A DNA stretch of 64,000 nucleotides from Talpa occidentalis (lineage: Eukaryota > Chordata > Mammalia > Eulipotyphla > Talpidae), in contig NW_023601433.1 of the NCBI RefSeq assembly GCF_014898055.3, forward strand, positions 42,465,876-42,529,875. Reading direction: 5' to 3'. Made by a program: the position numbers and the translations under genes. Positions 21,350 through 45,624 of this stretch are shown in pieces. The notes under the pieces were generated by a model that was not told the DNA's origin, made no database searches, and saw only the letters and a program-made list of their open reading frames with translations. Position 1 is the stretch's first letter. Every line of letters begins with the position of its first letter.

Positions 21350-22320
21350 CACATATTGAGTTTTAGAATTTTTCATGGATGACGTATGTGAAACACGGAA
21401 ACTTTCCATTTATTATGTAGAAATAATAACTTTGAAGTGTTTGTTTTAAGGTGTTGGTGGATTAGTCACTTGGATATGTGTTATAGGCGACGGTAAATGA
21501 TTTTAGACTAATGGTAAACATTTAAAATTTCAGGTTGTGTATGAACTTTAGTGGAAGTTAGAATTCAGATAGTTATTTCAGGAATTACTTGAAATGAGAC
21601 ACAATTAAAAAGTGAGTAGAAAAAGAAAAGAAAAATATTTAAAGAAAAAAATTTAAAGAAATATAAAGCAATAAATAATAATGGCTGTCCCAAGACAAAG
21701 TATCTTAATAATAAAAGTGGAAATGCTAACCTATGGTTTAATCACAATCTTTAAGAAGAAAGGTTTTGAGGGCTATTATATAACAGTCACTCATTTTTTT
21801 CTTCCTTTCTTTTGTATTTAACAATAAGTGGAGTTCTGGGTTTTAATTTTATTCCATCAACCTAATAATAACTAACCAATAAGACATATAAAATTTGGCT
21901 CTGATTTCTTTTTTTTAATTGGTGATTAGACTAGTTATTGAAGTCCTTGGCAAATTGGCCAGAAAACAGATGTCTAATTTTTCTTTCCTATATTTTAATT
22001 TGAAAAATATTCTTCCAAGAAAACTTACACCTCATGAAACAATCTTTCAGATACTCATATGTATAGGAAACATTTTCTGATAAAATATGGTAATTATGTC
22101 ATATAGAATAAAGTTCAACAAGGAGAATGAATATGAGTAGTCCCTTGGAGCTTAACCCTGTGATACAGTTACTTCCCCTCTCACAAATTTTTATACACTG
22201 GACCTGTATCCAGGAAGCAGGAGAGGAGGGAAACCAGAGAGCAGATCCTATGTCAGCAAAATCTGGATACGTGCATTCTACCATTTAGGTGGATTAAGAA
22301 GATTAGAGGGCTCTAAGTTA
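21350..22320. other. RBM34-TOMM20 intergenic, left part
   Basis: AT-rich, with no gene or recognised repeat. A further AATAAAA at about 21709 could be an alternative RBM34 poly(A) signal. Confidence 0.5.
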
Positions 22321-22338
22321 TTTCTCATTATTTGGCTC

Positions 22339-22433
22339 TTTTTTTTTTTTTTTTTTTTGTGGGACCCTTGGCCGGCAGCAGGGGAACGAACCCGTGCAGC
22401 CCAGCGCTCAACCGCCGCACCACCAGGGGAGAC
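22339..22433 (-). repeat. Head-only SINE (tRNA-like part plus A tail)
   Basis: An 18-base poly-T run is followed directly by about 75 bases matching only the tRNA-like head on the minus strand (cgctcaaccgccgcaccacc). The usual body is absent. A duplication of about 22 bp with one mismatch (ctaagttatt n ctcattatttgg) flanks it. Confidence 0.88.
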
Positions 22434-22640
22434 CCTAAGTTATTACTCATTATTTGGAAAATCCTTTGTGGGATGTAACACAGGGAAGACCTAAGGGTCT
22501 TTAAACTATAGCTCTGTAGAAAGCAGACAGTTCATTTTCCTGTATTCAGAGACTGGGTGTTTAATGAGTAGTACCCATATGGTACTTAGAACCTTGTTTT
22601 TCTTAGGGTTCAGTAAGTACTTATTCATTGATAATTCTTA

Positions 22641-22913
22641 TTTTTTAAAAAATTTTATTTATTTATGCACATAAGAACTGAGGTATAGGCCAGAGGTGTG
22701 GGAGGTGAGAAGATTCACCAGCGACAGAGTGGGGAACAGAACAGGCAGACTGACTGAAATACACTGCTGAGGGGAGCAGCGGGCGAGGCAGGAGAGGTCT
22801 GCTCCATGCCATGTGGGTATCTCCCTGGCCGGCTGAGATTGAACTCCTGCTGCAGAGGTTACAGATTGCTTCATAGTGCTGTGCTTAATGCCTTGTGCCA
22901 CCAGGGAAGCCCT
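22641..22913 (-). repeat. tRNA-derived SINE
   Basis: Minus-strand copy ending tgccaccagggaagccct. Flanks are not clearly duplicated. Confidence 0.88.
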
Positions 22914-23079
22914 CCAGCTAGATGTTTTCATAAGCATTCTGGTAATAACTTCTGACACCAATGACCCAGAATTAGGTCAAACTTCACAGGTTAAGGATAC
23001 AGTTCTTTACAAGACTACCTTCACTGTAGACACCTATACAACTTGGAAGGGTCTCCATGTTCACTTCTCAGTTGGCTGC

Positions 23080-23640
23080 TAATTTAAGGGTCCCCAGAAA
23101 CCCCGATCAGGCTTAATTCACTATAAGGAGTCACAGAACTCAGCAACATATTCTACTAATGACTACCACCATTTTATGACCAGAAAAAGAGAAAAAAAAA
23201 AAAAAACCTACAAATAAGAGCCAGCCAAATAGACACATAAGGAGAGGTCTGGGAGAGTACCAGGTTCAAAACCTCTATTGCATCTCACCCTCGCAGCACA
23301 TGGCACACTGATGTGTAAGCACCTTGTATTGCCAACTCCTGGCATGCTCACCCAACTCTAGTTTTCATTATGCAGGTTGCAGGCTGTGAAGTTGAACTCA
23401 GCTTCCAACCCCTCCTGCCTCAGGTAGGGCTGATATCAAGTCCCACCCTCAAGTGGTTGTCTGTAGTTGGTGGTTCTGGCCTGGACTGCCCCCATCATCA
23501 GCCATTTCCTTCACATAAACTGTCAGGGCCCACCAAGAAAACAAACATTCCTATCATTCCAAGGGTTTAAGAGGATCCCTTCCATGACTAGGAATAGAGG
23601 CCAACCAAATTCCTTATTACAAAACCCTGTACCTCACTGG
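23080..23640 (-). repeat. Old LTR-like repeat
   Basis: Resembles a mammalian ERVL-type LTR by its ordered blocks (cccagaaaccccgatcagg, ggagtcacagaactcag, a late aagggtttaagagga). Diverged and non-coding. I cannot assign the family with certainty. Confidence 0.45.
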
Positions 23641-24084
23641 TTTTACCATACCTCTCATCAACTTACTTGTTAAGGTCTGCTTTTTGTCCAAGATTTTATT
23701 TTCTCTTAAAATTGAAACTACTCATGCAATGTTTTCTGTGGCTCCAAGACAACTCACCCTTTCTATTTTCTTCAATCTCTTTAATCGGTTATATTTTCTC
23801 AAGAATTGCTCCATTTAATTTTCTTCCACACCTCCCTTGTAACATTCATTTGAAATCAAATCACTAGACTATGGGGCTTGGCGTACAGTGGATTGTGACT
23901 TAACTTGAAAAAGCAAATTTCAGTTAAATTCAGGAGTCACTGATTGCCAGCATTATACAATAAAAAGAAGTCTGTCGTCAACGACCTTCCATCTTTGTCT
24001 TGACAGGAGCAGGCTGTTGGCTATAGAATCTTCTGAGTTTGTGCATGACCGACATGCACCCCCTCAATACACGCTCAGTGGCTC

Positions 24085-24357
24085 TTTTTTTTTCCAGATT
24101 TATTTATGCATACGAGAACTGGGGTACAGTCCAGATGTGTGTGTGGGGGGGATGTGTGTGAGAGAGGACTCACCAGAGACAAAGTGGGGTACAGAACAGG
24201 TAGATTGAAATACACTGCTGAGGGGCGCAGCGGGCGAGTCAGGAGAGGTTCGCTGTGCCATGTGGGTATCTCCCCGGTGGGGGAATCGAACTGGTGCTGC
24301 AGTGGCTGCGGACAGCTTCATAGGTTGCGCCCTAACCCCTTACGCCACCAAGGAGGT
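24085..24357 (-). repeat. tRNA-derived SINE abutting the TOMM20 CpG island
   Basis: Diverged minus-strand copy ending ccaccaaggaggtcc, flanked by ctcagtggctct and ctcagcgtctct. Its head end sits directly against the CpG-rich promoter block. Confidence 0.88.
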
Positions 24358-35718
<11,361 letters not shown>

Positions 35719-37870
35719 GAAACAAATGTCAACATAATAATCTCAATTAAAAATATTTTTAAAATCTTAACTTGGAAAGTGAACAGCTCTGGGGGAATAA
35801 GGGCAAATATGCTTGTTCTGGACTGTCCTACACTGAAATCTACCAAAGTTAATTTTTACTTTGTGTAGAGCCATTTGTTTTATTTATTTTTCCCAGTGAA
35901 AAGTGTATTTGTTAGGAAGCTTTTCATTTTATAAATACACTATGCGTTACTGAAATGGATTTTGTTCATCCCTAAAACATAATTAAAATGTACATATAAC
36001 ATCACATTGCTTACATTGAAAAGACCCAGGGCTCAGTTTTAAAAATGGTGAAGTATAGGAGAAAGCTGAAGAATGCACATTTTTTAAGCTTATAAATTTT
36101 GCTGTATATCTGAAAAATGGATGGGAACCTGTGTGTTTATCAGAACTGAGTATTAAAATTTTTGAGATGGTTTCTACCACTTAATCTCTTTAAAATATGA
36201 GATGTGCTGCTGTGCTGTGTTAACAACAACACCCCCATCCTGTGTATCAGTCTTGAGATGTTTTGTTTAAATCAGTGGGCTTAATGTGTCTTGGATATTT
36301 ATCTCCTTGTATTTTAGATATATGTAGTTTTCAGGTAGCGCCGAGAATTAGATCTCGTACACTCCTAATCTAGCCATGTGCGCTTCGTCAGTTAATGTCT
36401 ACTCACCTACTCATTTATAAAATGACGAAATTGGTCTGCCCCTTTTACCTTTAATTCATTTGGTTCTGTTCAACATCTTCTCATCCACCCATCTCCTAAG
36501 GGGTTTATTTGTTTGGGCAACCAGGCCTTGCATTTTTTTATACTCTGAATTTTGCATGCTTGCCTGACTTAATGTTTCCTAATTGATTTTTATTTTAAGG
36601 TATAACATACTGATTTTCACTGAAATCAACTGTTTGTAAATTAATCTAAAACTTAACCTTTAAGTTAACTGGATGATAATGCTTGTAAAAATGTTCCCCT
36701 TTGCTTTTATCTTCAATGTACCTCCCTGATCCGCCTTCAATCTGATTTATCTTGCTTTGATGAGACTGAGATGTAACCTTGTGGCTGAAGCAAAGAATGG
36801 AGGTAACTTATTCTCAAAATAGTGAAATATAAACTGCAGTCACAGATTGAATATCAGATCTGAGAATAAAGGTCTTTGGTAATTAGTATCATCTTTTGAC
36901 TTGAGCAGCATTTCTCATTGTCCACGTTGCCTTTCTTCTCTTTAAAAATTTGTGGAGACTCCCAAAGACTTGTATTGACATACAGCCTTTTCCTAACCTT
37001 AACCTTGGATTTCTGTAGTAATTGTGTAGTGGAAAGAGTTCAGAAAGTTCTAGTTTTTGCCTCCGGATAGCTGCACAGCCTTTAGCAAGTCACATGACAT
37101 TTCTGCACTTACCTCCAGTATTCTCATCTATAAAATTAGAACATCAGAGTAGGAGACACATCAAAGGACTTCCTCAGGTACCTTCCAAGCTTGTGTTCCT
37201 AAAACCTTAAGCAGTGTGGTTTTATTTTTTGTTTGTTTTTAATGATGCCCTGCATGTTTTTTGGGTGTGGGATAACTAGTACAAACATGCCATGGGGTTA
37301 CCTTTACTAATAGTATCCCAAATCCATAGCAGTGCGATAATTGATTGGTGATTGACCATGCAACTAGAAAACAGTCCTGCACTTTCCAGAACACTAGCTT
37401 TGTAAAATTACACCAGTGACAGTTGGGGAAGCTGGGGAAAAGTCCGGGGGTAGACAGCTCAGCAAAAGAATAGTCCCAGTAAAAACTAAGGGCTGGCTGA
37501 GGAATAAGGGTCAACGTAGGCTGGGGGGGAGGTTATCAAGTCAGCTGGGCATCAATTGGCTTTCTGAAAAATAATTGTCTTTGTTGTAGTAATATTGAAA
37601 AGGCAGTGTTATCTGCCCTTTAGAACTAATTAAGCTAAGCATACTTTGTTTAAATGATGGCTTTGGTACTTTAGGTGCCTCTTTAGGAAGCTATTAAGAG
37701 TTACCAAAAAACCAGAAAGAAACCCAGCAGAAACAATTGCTGAACACTGTTTCCTGGCTGAAGTTTTTACAGGGTGGTGAAACCAGGCAGTTGTGATGCT
37801 ATCTAAATGGGGTTTAACCCAATATTTAAATAGTGATAACATGAATAAAATCTTTGGGAATGGAGGTATG
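35719..37870 (+). other. TOMM20: TOMM20 probable 3' UTR
   Basis: Sequence after the stop without young repeats, which fits a long 3' UTR; a long one is known for human TOMM20. Candidate AATAAA signals lie at 36865-36870 and 37844-37849. The second is followed by a GT-rich stretch (tgtatttgtgtgtatagc) and is the better end. A short MIR-like piece lies at 37040-37150. The end is inferred. Confidence 0.5.
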
Positions 37871-38830
37871 TATTTGTGTGTATAGCATACTTGTTTGAGT
37901 AAAGGTCTGTTGTTTGGATCCACCATCTGTATTTATAAAGTGAAAGCATTTAAAACAGGCTCACCTGGTGGTAGCAATGGTATTCATTTAATAGATAACT
38001 AGAACTTACATTGCATTCCCTTACCCCCAGGGTACTATTTTTACCATCTTCCTGCCTTTCTGACTGTATTAAATCAACCTATGGACCAGAGTATTAGTGA
38101 AATGTCACTGCATCACAGATATAAAGAAAATTGATAGATCGTGCAGATAGAATTTTCTTGTAACTTAAAAAATGCAATTTTATTATTGCTTTTGTGCCTC
38201 AACTGTTTAAGTGAAGATTATTAAAGGGCTTGGAGAAAATTTTGTCTTGGTGTGTATTTGCAGAAGTGAATGCTAAACGTTTGTGACTAATACTAACAGT
38301 TTCTAGGTTAACATCATTTTGAGACTTGGAATGCAACCTCTCCCCAGGAAAGTATATATTTGCTTTTGACTTCAGGGGATTCACGTATCCCCGGCTAAGA
38401 ACCCTTGCTTTAATGTCAACAGTTGAGGATTCTGTGGCATAGAGATTATTCTACTTTAGCATGTAACAGAATTATCTAGAAGTGTTAAGGCAGTAAATCC
38501 ACCTGTTCTGCTCCCCACTCTGCAGCAGGTCTGGGCCGGGAAGAAGAACACCAAGTTTCCAGGTCATGGTGATGCTTTTGGTCCTGAGTCACAGCATAGG
38601 TTTGACAGACACTCCAGTGATGTGGAAAACATGAACAGGAAATTCTTACAAGAGAACACTAGCTGTGTAAAGTTGCAGGTGAACTTCAGCACTCTAACCA
38701 TGCGATGAGATTACAAACCAACTGATAGCAGAATGTGATTATCTAAGAACATCTAGGATGGTTGATCTGAAGCATAAAGACCTTCCATTATCTGTCTCCA
38801 AGATAGTTAATTTCAATGCATTCTAGGACG

Positions 38831-39072
38831 GGGCCTCCCTGGTGGCGCATGGGTTAAGACAGCGCTATCAAACTAGCACCAGTGACTGCGACATGAGTTC
38901 GATCCCCTGCCAGGGAGCTAACCCACATGGAGCAGCAGACCTCTGCTTGCCCACTGCTCCCCTCAGCAGTGTATTTCAGTAAATTCACCTGCTCTGCTCC
39001 CTACTCTGCTGAATCCTCTCGCCTCCCACACCTCTGGCCTACACCCCAGTTCTTGTGTGCATAAATAAATGT
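38831..39072 (+). repeat. tRNA-derived SINE
   Basis: Head gggcctccctggtggcgcat, with a short body and tail gcataaataaat. A fragment of about 30 bp matching the same SINE 3' region also lies at 38491-38522. Confidence 0.87.
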
Positions 39073-40120
39073 GTTGTAGGAAATTTCAGAAACTAGCCCA
39101 TCAGGCAAGTCAATTTAGCAGAAATTACATTCCTTATTAAACATTTATAGTTGAATTTATAAGTAAATACACTGAGTATATAATTTAAATACCTATGTAA
39201 ATATGACTTTCTTTTCATCTTTTAAAGGCTGAAACTAATGGACACAATCCAGGAGGCACTGTGGAAATCATAAGTCCTTGTTTAATCTTAAATGCTTGTT
39301 TAATTTCCATTAATGTTAATAAGGGAATCAAATATTTTGACATAGTATTGATAAAGAAGCTAGAGGTGAGAGTTGAAGGGAAGGGAAATGAGGAAGGGAT
39401 GCTGTTTTTAACTTGGAACTTGATTGATCTGAAAAAAGCAGTACCTAGTGTTCAGCACAGTGTCTTCATGTGTCATGTGCTGCCAGCATGTCATCTGCAC
39501 ATTCAGGGAAAACGACTGGATCCCATTGGAACTTGCTGAGATCTTACAGTCCATGAGGCCCTGCCTTTTCTTTGATGCATAGGAAATAGACTGAACTGAG
39601 CTGGCCTTTGAGTTTGTTCCTCGATGGAGTGGTCATCTTTGAAGTTCTAAAGCCAGAACCTGTCTCACTTTACCCAGAGTAACACACAAGACTAGTCCTC
39701 AAATTGTTGATTCAGTGATCAATGGGCAATTCTCACCTGTGCCATTTCTTGCCCTAGTCAGCTTTTGGAAGAGGCTTGTGGTCTTCAGCAGAGATGGATT
39801 CTTTCATAAAGCAATTATGAAGAAATGCTCTTGTTAGTGTTTCAGAAAGAGTAGATCTCTAACTGTTAAGATTAGAATGATGATCTCTAAGCCAGGACAG
39901 CAGCAACACCCCCCCCCCCATTTCTGCTTCTAACTGCTTGTTTTTACAAGCATTCATTTAGAGAGGGTGAAGCTATGGGCACTGGCAACTCCAGGCCTAT
40001 ATAAATGACAGTAATATCTGTTGGGCTCTATAATGTGTTCTCACTGACACCTCACGGTCCTATAACTTAACTTGGGAAGAAACCTGCCCAATGTTGCATG
40101 AGAAATGGAGATTCAGTGTC
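39073..40120. other. Intergenic, no gene seen
   Basis: Short open frames only. A C run sits near 39909-39920, and a MIR-like piece on the minus strand may cover 39940-40100. Confidence 0.4.
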
Positions 40121-40129
40121 TTATCTTTC

Positions 40130-41870
40130 CAGCTTTATTGTATGATTTACAAATAAAAATTGTATATATTTATACTGAACAATGTGAAGTTCTGATGCAA
40201 GTATACATTGCTAAATGATTATAATCCATTACCTCAAGTCACTTTTGGCGTGTGTGTGCATTGAGAATACTTAAGATCTACTCTGCAAATTTCAAGTTTA
40301 CAGTAAATCATTAACTAGTTAATATGCTTTACAGGTTTCTAGGACTTACTCATAACTGAAAGTTTATACCTTTTGACCAGCATCCACCCATTTCCCTGAC
40401 CCCTTCGCTCCTGGTAACTACCATTCTACTCTGTTTCTGTGAGTTTTTTTTTTTTTTAGGTTGCACATAAAAGAGATGCAGTATTTGTCTTGTTTCGCTT
40501 TATAATGTCTTATAGGAGGTTCATTCATGTCAAAAACAGCAAAATTTTCTCTTTAAGGATGAATATTCCTGTGTGTGTAATCACACTACTCATTTACAGT
40601 CACTTGGGTTGTTTCCATATCTTTATTGAGTAATAATGCAAAAGAGGCATATATCAGATATTTGAGAGAGTGATTTCACTTCTTTGGACATACATCTATC
40701 AGTGGAATTGCTAGTCAGGTAGTCTTGATAGTTTTTTGAGGACATCCATACTGTTTTCCATAATGGCTATTCCAATTTACATTCTTAGCAGTGTGCAAGA
40801 GCTCCTTTTTCTACAAATCCTTACAAACCCATCTCTTGACTTTTTGATAATACCCATTCTAAAAGGTGTAAGATGTGGTTTTGATTTGCATTTCCCTAGT
40901 GTTTACTGATACTGCACATTTTCATATACTTGGCTATTCATATGTTCTTTGGGAAAATGTTCAGGGTTCCCTATCTTTAAATAGGGATCTGTGGGGTTTT
41001 TCTATTTATTTTTTTTTTTAAATTCTTTTTTTTTTTTTTTTTTTTATAGAGGCATGCTTTATTTATTTGTTTGCTGGTTTGTTTGTTTGTTTTGTTTATA
41101 CATGCACTGGGTACAGTCAGAAGCGCGGGAGGGTGAGAGAATTCACCAGAGCCAGAGCGGGGAGCAGAGCAGGCAGAAGGACCGAAGTACACTGCTGAGG
41201 GGAGCAGTGGGCGGCAGGAGAGGTCTGCAAGCCATGTGGGACCCTCCTCTGGTGGCCGGGGAGCAGCCGGGGATCGAACCGGCGCCGCAGAGGCCGCGGG
41301 CAGCTTCGCAACCCAGCGCTCAACCGCTGCGCCACGGTACAGTCAGAAGCGCGAGAGAGTGAGAGAATTCACCAGAGCCAGAGCGGGGAAGAGAAACAGG
41401 CAGACTGACGAAACGAAATACACTGCTGAGAGGAGCAGCTGGTGGGAGGAGAGGTCTGCGCACCTTGTGGGACCCTCGCCTGCGGCAGGGGATGGAACCG
41501 GCACAGCAGAGGCTACAGGCAGCCTCGCAGACCAGCACTCAACCGCTGCGCACCGGGGAGGCCCTCTTTTTTTTTTTTTAAACTAGAGTTGTTTGTATGA
41601 GTTCTTCACTCTTTTAGATAATGAACTCATCAGATATATGGTTTACAAATAACTCTCCCATTCCATTGGCTTGCCTTATTTTGTTTCTTTTGTTGTCTAG
41701 AAACTTTTAGTTTGATGCTGATTTTGCCTTTTATTGATTGTGCTTTGGTTTCATGTCCAAAAAAAAATCATCGCCAAGACCAATGTTGACAATTGTCTTC
41801 CTTTTTTTCTTATAGGAGTTTTTTGATTTCAGGTTTTACATTTAAGACTTTCATCCATTTTGAGTTGACT
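40130..41870 (-). repeat. Old L1 3' region, split by a SINE dimer
   Basis: Minus-strand LINE sequence with typical order (tatacattgctaaatgatta near the 3' end; gttgtttccatatctttatt; ttgatttgcatttccctagt), resuming after 41567. Decayed, with no intact frame. Confidence 0.65.
41022..41566 (-). repeat. Fused SINE dimer
   Basis: Two minus-strand SINE units join at 41336/41337 without an A tail between them. The left unit (41022-41336) has the tail but lacks the first about 11 head bases. The right unit (41337-41566) has a complete head (caccggggaggccct) but begins at ggtacagtcagaagcgc, without its tail. Confidence 0.9.
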
Positions 41871-41879
41871 TTATTTTTC

Positions 41880-42200
41880 ATAATTTTTTATGAATTATTT
41901 TATATAATTCTTATATCATTTTTCATTTTTGCATAATGTATGCATTTTCATTTTGGTTATATTCCCCATACAATTCCCACCCCCTTTTTCTGACCCTAAT
42001 CCCTCTTCTCCCCCCACCCCCCACTGTAGTGTGTCTCTGGTCTATAGTTGCTTGTTGATTTTGATTTTCGCTTTATTGCAATTAGTCTTTTTCCTGGTCC
42101 CTTATTTAGGTTTTCTAAATTCCTGCTATGAGTGAGACCATCCTGTATTTTTTTTTTTTCTTTCTGGCTTATTTCGCTGAGCATGCTCCCTTCCAACTCA
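41880..42200 (-). mobile_element. L1 3' end, 5'-truncated
   Basis: Reverse of the L1 3' UTR seen at 13807 (atattccccatacaattccc, tgtgtctctggtctatag) plus the last ORF2 residues ([10 protein letters not shown]). Inserted at the edge of an older L1. Confidence 0.82.
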
Positions 42201-43270
42201 GAAACATTATTTTTCAGAATATTTTTAAAATTGTATCTTTTTATTGAGGTAAAGTTGATTTACAACACTGTCTATGACTAAGTGGGTGTAGGTTCACACC
42301 TCAGGTGTATGTTACCACACCCACCAGCAGAGTGTCCGTAAACTACCATAGTCTGTTGGGCCCACTCTCCTCTTTGTTTCTGGCTCCTTCCCATCCCCTT
42401 CTGGTAGCTTCGGTTTTGTAGTCAGATTTCAAAGGTTTGTTTGGTTTAGTTTTGTCTGTTCCTTTGTTTTGTTTGTGTTCCACATAAGTGAAATCATCTG
42501 GTACTTGTATTTCTTCCTCTGATTTGATTTGCTTAACATAATCCCCTCCGGTTTCACTCATGTCACAAATGGCAAGGTTTTATCTTTTTTATAACTGAAT
42601 AGTATTCCATTGTGTGTATATATATACCACATCCTATCCACTCATCTATCATTGGATACTTTGGTTGTTTCCATAACTTGTTTACTGTAAATAGTGCTGC
42701 AGTGAACATAGGAGTGCATACATCCCTTCAAGTTAGTGTTTTTGTGTTCTTTGGCTGAATACTGAGGAATAGAATTGCTTGATCATATGGCAAGTCTATT
42801 TTTGCTGTTTTGTGAAATCTCCATACTTTCCATAGGAACTGGTCTAGTTCCATGTTCTCACCAACAGTATGCAAGGGTTGCTTTCTCCCCCTAACACCCT
42901 TCCCAACATTTGTTGTTTCTGTCTATTTAATGGGTCATTCTCATTAGAGTGAGATTTTATCTTGTGGTTTTAATTTGCATTTACCTGATAATAAGTGATG
43001 ATGAGCATTTTTTATTGCCTGTTGGTCATCTGAATGTCTCCTTTGGAAAAGTGTTTACTTAGCTCGTCTCCCCATTTTTTGACTCTATCATTTTCCTTTT
43101 GTTGACTTGTTTGAGTTCTCTATAAATTTTGCATATTAGCCTGTTGTCAGGAGTATGATGTGCAAATATTTCTTTTGTATATGGTATAAAATAAGAGTTT
43201 AATTTCTTTCTTTTGCATATGGATATCCAGGTTTCCCAACACCACAATCCTTTCCCCATTTTGTATTCTT
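42201..43270 (-). repeat. Old L1 LINE fragment with ORF2 remnant
   Basis: Starts with tttattgaggtaaagttgat, continues through the usual ORF2 end on the minus strand (atagtattccattgtgtgta) and reaches FAHHTPDNRLICKIYRELKQ near 43100. Interrupted frames. Confidence 0.75.
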
Positions 43271-43744
43271 GGCACCTTTGTAGAAGATTCCTTCACTGAC
43301 TAAGATTCGGGACTTGATTAGGAAGATTAACTTGCACTGTATATATGTATATACTTGGCTACCAAAATTACATAAAAATGAAGGAGTTGGGCGGCCTTTT
43401 TTTTTTTTTAAGAATGGGAGTACTTTTCACCAAGGATGAGAGACATAATGAGCAAACAAAACAGAATAGCCACTGTGTGATTCAAGTTGCATGTAGAACT
43501 GATGCCTGTATCTTGTGAGAATACAGAGTCTGAGAAGAGTTGAAAGCACCACTTCAGTGGTGAAGCTTGGAGATTCACTGTTCTCTTAGAATCCACCTCC
43601 CAATTATACTTCATTACCACAGCTACCCTCTCCCAAGAAAAAGATAAAATGAATTAACTGTGATAAAGATGTTTCCAGAAACATCTAAGTTAGCCTAGCA
43701 AACATCAGCCCTATAGCTGACCGTATACCTGGAAGACTCCTCTT

Positions 43745-43864
43745 TTTTTTTTTTTTTTTTGTTTTTTTTTTTTTGTTTTAAATAATAACTTTTATTTTTA
43801 TATTCCCCATACAATTGCAACCCCCCCATTCTGATCCCAATCCCTCCCCTCCCACCCCCCACCC
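43745..43864 (-). mobile_element. L1 insertion of only about 120 bp
   Basis: Interrupted poly-T, then attccccatacaattgcaac and a C-rich stretch. Perfect 17-bp duplication cctggaagactcctctt at 43728-43744 and 43865-43881. A young retrotransposition that copied only the L1 3' tip. Confidence 0.92.
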
Positions 43865-43881
43865 CCTGGAAGACTCCTCTT

Positions 43882-44840
43882 AACAAATATTTACTGACCG
43901 GTTTAAATAGTTTATCACTTAATTTTTTTAGTTCATTTCATGCTGAAAAGCACTTGAGAGTTAAAGGAATAAACTCAGCAAATTAAAAAAATGCACTTCT
44001 GACCAATTTTGGGTTGGTTTGGCTATAGATGTTTTTAATATGTGGAGCTGTTGCCCCTTATTTGCTATCCTGTTATCAAAGATGGATTTGTTAGTTATCA
44101 GGCAAGATGGTGTCAAGGTGAAGACACAGGCTTGTCTCTTTACACTCAGTGAGACTGCAGCAGGACACAGCCAATAACTTCTGAAGGTAAGACAGGACTT
44201 CAGTGTGTTCTGGGAGTGAGATCCACAGGAGAGGGGTCCCATCCCAGTCACCAGCCCTGAAGGTACCAATGACAGGGTCTGACCCCACTCACTGTGGCTG
44301 AAGCATCAAGCCAAAGGGACATAGTTCTCTGAAAAACAGTCTGGTGGGTAGGGGTAGGATTGACAATTCTTTAAGCATCAGAGACTAGTGCAGACTTAAA
44401 CAGTGTGGACACTGAGGAGAATTATGCTACATTGGACGGGAGCCAGTGGGTGGAGAAAAGTACCTAAGGATTTTGTTCTGGACACTAGTGGCAGGGCTAT
44501 CAGCTCAGCCAGGGTCTGGGGTGGGGGGTTGGGGGGGGCAGGGGTTGTATAGAGGCAAACACCCTTAAAGGAGGGGAAAGCCTTGTGAAGGAACTGGAGT
44601 TCTGGTGGAGATTACTGCAGGGGTTCTGGTCTGCACTCCTTCCCACCCCCTAGGACTTGTGCATATCACTAGGACTTGTGCATATCTTGTGAGGCACACT
44701 GAGAGCACAGGGACTGCTGAGCTTCATCCCAAACCCCAGAGAGAAGGATTATTGGGGTGTCACAAACGAGTCGGCCCCATCCCAACTCATCCAAGCTAAC
44801 ATCTAGATTGTTTTAAGCCCCTCCTGCTAACTCAGTACAA
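43882..44840. other. Intergenic, no gene seen
   Basis: Mixed sequence with a G run near 44530. The short open frames are unconvincing. I recognise no repeat family here. Confidence 0.4.
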
Positions 44841-44851
44841 AACAGATCCCA

Positions 44852-45128
44852 GGGCCTCCCTGGTGGAGCAAGGGGTTAAGACGCAACCTATGAAGCTGTC
44901 CGCAGCCTCTGCAGCACGAGTTTGATCCCTGGCAAGCCAGGGAGCTACCCACATGGTACAGCAGACCTCTCCTGACTTGCCTGCTGCTCCTCTCAGCAGT
45001 GTACTTCGGTCAATCTGCCTGTTTTGTTCCCTACTCTGTCTCTGGTGAATCCTCTCACGCCCCCACACCTCTGGCCTGTGCCCCAGCTCTTGTATGCATA
45101 AATAAGTAAATCTTTAAAAAAAACAAAA
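44852..45128 (+). repeat. tRNA-derived SINE
   Basis: Head gggcctccctggtggagcaa with ggttaagacgcaacctatga, the AT-leaning subfamily. Tail gcataaataagtaaatcttt. Confidence 0.9.
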
Positions 45129-45586
45129 AAACCCAATACACACAGAAGCCAGCAAAAAACAAACTAAAGCCACAGCACCACCTGTAGGAAAAATAAAGTA
45201 GTTTAATACTTACATTACTGCTAAAGATATTTAAAACAATAAAGGGAGATGTCAAGGACAAAATCATGATCATATTAATAGATACAAAGGAGGCATTAGA
45301 CAAGTTTCAGCACCTATTTATAATAAAATTCGGTAAAATGGAGTTAGCAGGAATAAACTCCAATAATAAATGCTAATATGATTAAACCCACAGCTATCAT
45401 CATACTTAGGTGAGAAACAAAGTTTTTCCACTAAGATCAGGTACACAACTCATCAATACTATTCAACAAAGTAGTGGAAATCCTAGCTAAAGCAGTTAGG
45501 CAAGAGAAAGTAAGACTCCAAGTTGGAAGGGAAGTGAGACTATCACTATTTGCAGATTATATAAATTTATCTCTAGATCTATCTGT

Positions 45587-45590
<4 letters not shown>

Positions 45591-45622
<32 letters not shown>
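45591..45622 (+). repeat. (GT)n microsatellite
   Basis: About 16 uninterrupted GT units inside the L1 ORF2 remnant. Likely length-polymorphic. Confidence 0.95.
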
Positions 45623-45624
<2 letters not shown>

